DNA of 8,306 nucleotides from Nocardioides sp. (GTDB lineage: Bacteria > Actinomycetota > Actinomycetes > Propionibacteriales > Nocardioidaceae): assembly GCA_030145945.1 (NCBI GenBank), contig JASLDK010000365.1, positions 1 through 8,306 of the forward strand. Reading direction: 5' to 3'. Numbering within the stretch: position 1 is the stretch's first letter; every line of letters starts with the position of its first letter. The translations under genes were made by a program, and so were the position numbers. The notes under the pieces were generated by a model. It saw nothing but the letters and a program-made list of their open reading frames with translations, searched no databases and was not told the DNA's origin. Shown piece by piece: positions 7,129-8,306 of the stretch.

Positions 7129-7144
7129 TGTGACCCCGCTCACG
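7129..7144. promoter_or_regulatory. CRP/FNR-family-like site upstream of coxS
   Basis: TGTGA-N6-TCACG matches the symmetric CRP consensus TGTGA-N6-TCACA at nine of ten defined positions. Its centre is about 44 bp before the coxS start codon. No convincing -10/-35 pair was found for the operon, so activation or repression cannot be told from position. Cyclic-AMP or redox control of the cox operon is an inference. Confidence 0.5.
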
Positions 7145-7205
7145 CTAGGGAGGGTTGGTTGGCGCCGGGTTGGCGGCGCTGCAGGCCGGCTCGTTGGGGG
7201 CTTGC

Positions 7206-7244
7206 GTCGCGCTCGGCACTCACCTGGTGCGTGCTGAGCGCGAC
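7206..7244. repeat. 39-bp imperfect palindrome, left copy
   Basis: GTCGCGCTCGGCAC (7206-7219) pairs with GTGCTGAGCGCGAC (7231-7244) over 14 positions with one G-T pair. The 11-base centre contains a further CACC-T-GGTG palindrome, so the whole unit is symmetric about base 7225. It lies between the divergent coxS and nuclease genes, so it is not positioned as a terminator of either. A near-identical half is found at the right window end. Confidence 0.9.
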
Positions 7245-7252
7245 ACAACGAG

Positions 7253-7261
7253 TTGTCCACA
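7253..7261 (+). other. Isolated DnaA-box-like TTGTCCACA
   Basis: TTGTCCACA equals the DnaA box form preferred in high-GC actinobacteria. It overlaps a small palindrome ACAAC-GA-GTTGT (7245-7256) that directly abuts the 39-bp palindrome. Only one copy is seen, so this is not an origin. It may be part of the repeat unit or chance. Confidence 0.35.
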
Positions 7262-7314
7262 GACTGCGCTCGAGGCGGTGGCTCGATACGGCTGCCCGAT
7301 GCGAACCTGAGGCG

Positions 7315-8277
7315 GTGCCTCGCCACCTCGAGTTCGAACATCCCGCGCTCCAGTGCCTCCTGCGTTGGGAGCAGAACGGCGTCGTCTCGCGCGGGCAGCT
7401 TCGCGAGTTGGGAGCAACCGACCACGACATCGCCCGAATGTTGCGGCGCCGCGAGCTCCATGCGGCCAGCCCCGGGGTGTACGTCGTCCACAACGGCGAG
7501 CTCGACCGAGCGCAGCGCGAGTGGGTGGCACTGTTCGCGTGTGCCCCTGCGGCCCTCTCCCACGACTCGGCAACGCCCGGGCTCTCCCCCGATCAGGTCC
7601 ATGTCGTGGTCGCTGCCGAACGGACACTCCAACGCGTCGCTGGCGTCGTCGTCCACCGCTCGCGCAACCTCGATGGCCGGGTGGAGTGGGACCAGCGTCC
7701 GCCGCGCGTCCGTCCGGGCCACGCCACGATCGACGTCATGGAGGACCGGATTCGCCGGGGCGATGTCGCCGGCGCGTACGCCGTGCTGGCCCGCGCGGCC
7801 CAGACGCGACGGGTGTGGCCGCGCCTGTTGCGCGAGGCCATGGCCGAGCGGACCCGCATGGTCGGCCGCGACCTGATCGTCGGGATGATCGATGACGTCG
7901 AGTCGGGGGCGGACTCGGTCCTCGAGCGGGGCTACCTCCACCTCGTCGAGCGCGCGCACGGTCTTCCCCGTGGATCGCGTCAGCACGCGAGCAGGTCGAC
8001 CGGTCGGCGTACCCATGTCGATGTGCTCTACGAGCAGTACGGCGTCATCGTGGAGCCTGACGGTCGCGCCTTCCACGACTCGCCCGAGGCTCGCAATGCC
8101 GATGCCCGCCGCGACCTGGCCGAGCGCGTTGCTCGCGATGCGGTGACGATCCGGGTGACCTACGCGCTCGTGTTCGACGAGTCGTGCGCCACCGCGAGCC
8201 AGGTCGCGATCGTCCTCCAGCGACGAGGCTGGGCCGGCGAACTCCGGCGTTGTCCGAGATGCACTGCCCCGAAATGA
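7315..8277 (+). CDS. Winged-helix (AbiEi-like) plus DUF559/Vsr-like nuclease protein
   Basis: The function is unknown; the protein is probably DNA-binding with a nuclease fold. Seen: 320 residues from the GTG at 7315. Residues 10-60 form a winged helix of the kind found at the N-terminus of AbiEi-type antitoxins: NGVVSRGQLRELGATDHDIA, then RRRELHAASPGVYVV. The middle (about 62-190) is family-typical, with LSHDSA and VHRSRNL. The C-terminus (about 195-310) resembles DUF559, a PD-(D/E)xK/Vsr-like nuclease. Candidate active-site residues are Glu204, Asp236 (HVDVLY), and Glu247 and Asp249 (VEPDGRAFH). The start is uncertain. The frame is open far upstream, no good Shine-Dalgarno is visible, and GTG 7231 inside the palindrome is an alternative. 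No toxin or methyltransferase partner is adjacent. A 39-bp palindrome stands before it and a second copy begins 5 bp after its stop. Confidence 0.8.
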   Translation: MPRHLEFEHPALQCLLRWEQNGVVSRGQLRELGATDHDIARMLRRRELHAASPGVYVVHNGELDRAQREWVALFACAPAALSHDSATPGLSPDQVHVVVAAERTLQRVAGVVVHRSRNLDGRVEWDQRPPRVRPGHATIDVMEDRIRRGDVAGAYAVLARAAQTRRVWPRLLREAMAERTRMVGRDLIVGMIDDVESGADSVLERGYLHLVERAHGLPRGSRQHASRSTGRRTHVDVLYEQYGVIVEPDGRAFHDSPEARNADARRDLAERVARDAVTIRVTYALVFDESCATASQVAIVLQRRGWAGELRRCPRCTAPK

Positions 8278-8282
8278 CCAAA

Positions 8283-8306
8283 GTCGCGCTCAGCACTCAC
8301 CAGGTG
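8283..8306. repeat. 39-bp palindrome, right copy (cut by window end)
   Basis: The last 24 bases match 7206-7229 at 22 positions; the differences are G to A at the tenth base and T to A at the centre. The visible part covers the left arm, GTCGCGCTCAGCAC, and the inner CACC-A-GGTG. If symmetric like the left copy, the unit would end about 15 bases beyond the window. It begins 5 bp after the nuclease stop codon, so it could also act as that gene's terminator. Confidence 0.85.

Noticed and set aside
7253..7261. Replication origin suggested by the DnaA-box-like nonamer
   Set aside because: There is a single copy, no AT-rich unwinding region, and no dnaA or dnaN nearby.
6646..7314. Upstream extension of the nuclease reading frame across coxS
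   Set aside because: This stretch is antisense to coxS and reads through the palindrome. Only the part from about 7315 resembles the wHTH-DUF559 family.
7126..8076. 316-codon open frame on the minus strand
   Set aside because: It is antisense to the wHTH-DUF559 gene, with no recognisable domain.
7206..8306. Classical insertion sequence or CRISPR array
   Set aside because: The enclosed gene is not a transposase, the repeats are themselves palindromic rather than terminal inverted repeats, and there are only two copies with no spacers.

Overview
The window is high-GC DNA from an actinobacterium. The evidence is frequent GTG starts, DtxR/IdeR-type iron boxes, dense 4-bp start/stop overlaps and actinobacterial-looking proteins. 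The gene content and the nuclease family at the right end suggest Nocardioides or a relative, but this is a guess from familiarity, not a computed assignment.

Left block (1-2429): a heme-iron acquisition locus. On the minus strand lie a heme-binding lipoprotein gene (hmuT) and the start of its FecCD-type permease gene (hmuU, cut by the window edge), translationally coupled. Divergent from them on the plus strand is a heme oxygenase gene (hmuO). The 126-bp space between hmuT and hmuO carries two iron boxes 20 bp apart and, nearer hmuO, a TTGACA promoter overlapped by a pair of related short palindromes that could be a second operator. Together the genes would bring heme into the cell and break it open to release iron, presumably under Fe-dependent repression.

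Middle block (2481-7092): a strong hairpin separates hmuO from a convergent minus-strand operon, coxS-coxL-coxM-coxG. It encodes the [2Fe-2S], molybdopterin and FAD subunits of a CO-dehydrogenase-like molybdenum hydroxylase, followed by a membrane-anchored CoxG protein. The large subunit has AYRGAGR where genuine (form I) CO dehydrogenases have AYxCSFR, and the gene order is S-L-M. Both mark a form II enzyme whose physiological substrate is uncertain. A CRP-like palindrome sits 36 bp upstream of coxS. No maturation gene is in this operon.

Right block (7093-8306): a divergent gene encodes a winged-helix (AbiEi-like) domain fused to a DUF559/Vsr-like nuclease domain. A 39-bp imperfect palindrome lies 70 bp before its start, and a near-identical copy begins 5 bp after its stop, running off the window. 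The nuclease gene is therefore bracketed by a repeated palindrome, the least-explained structure in the window and the best candidate for an undescribed repeat-nuclease unit.
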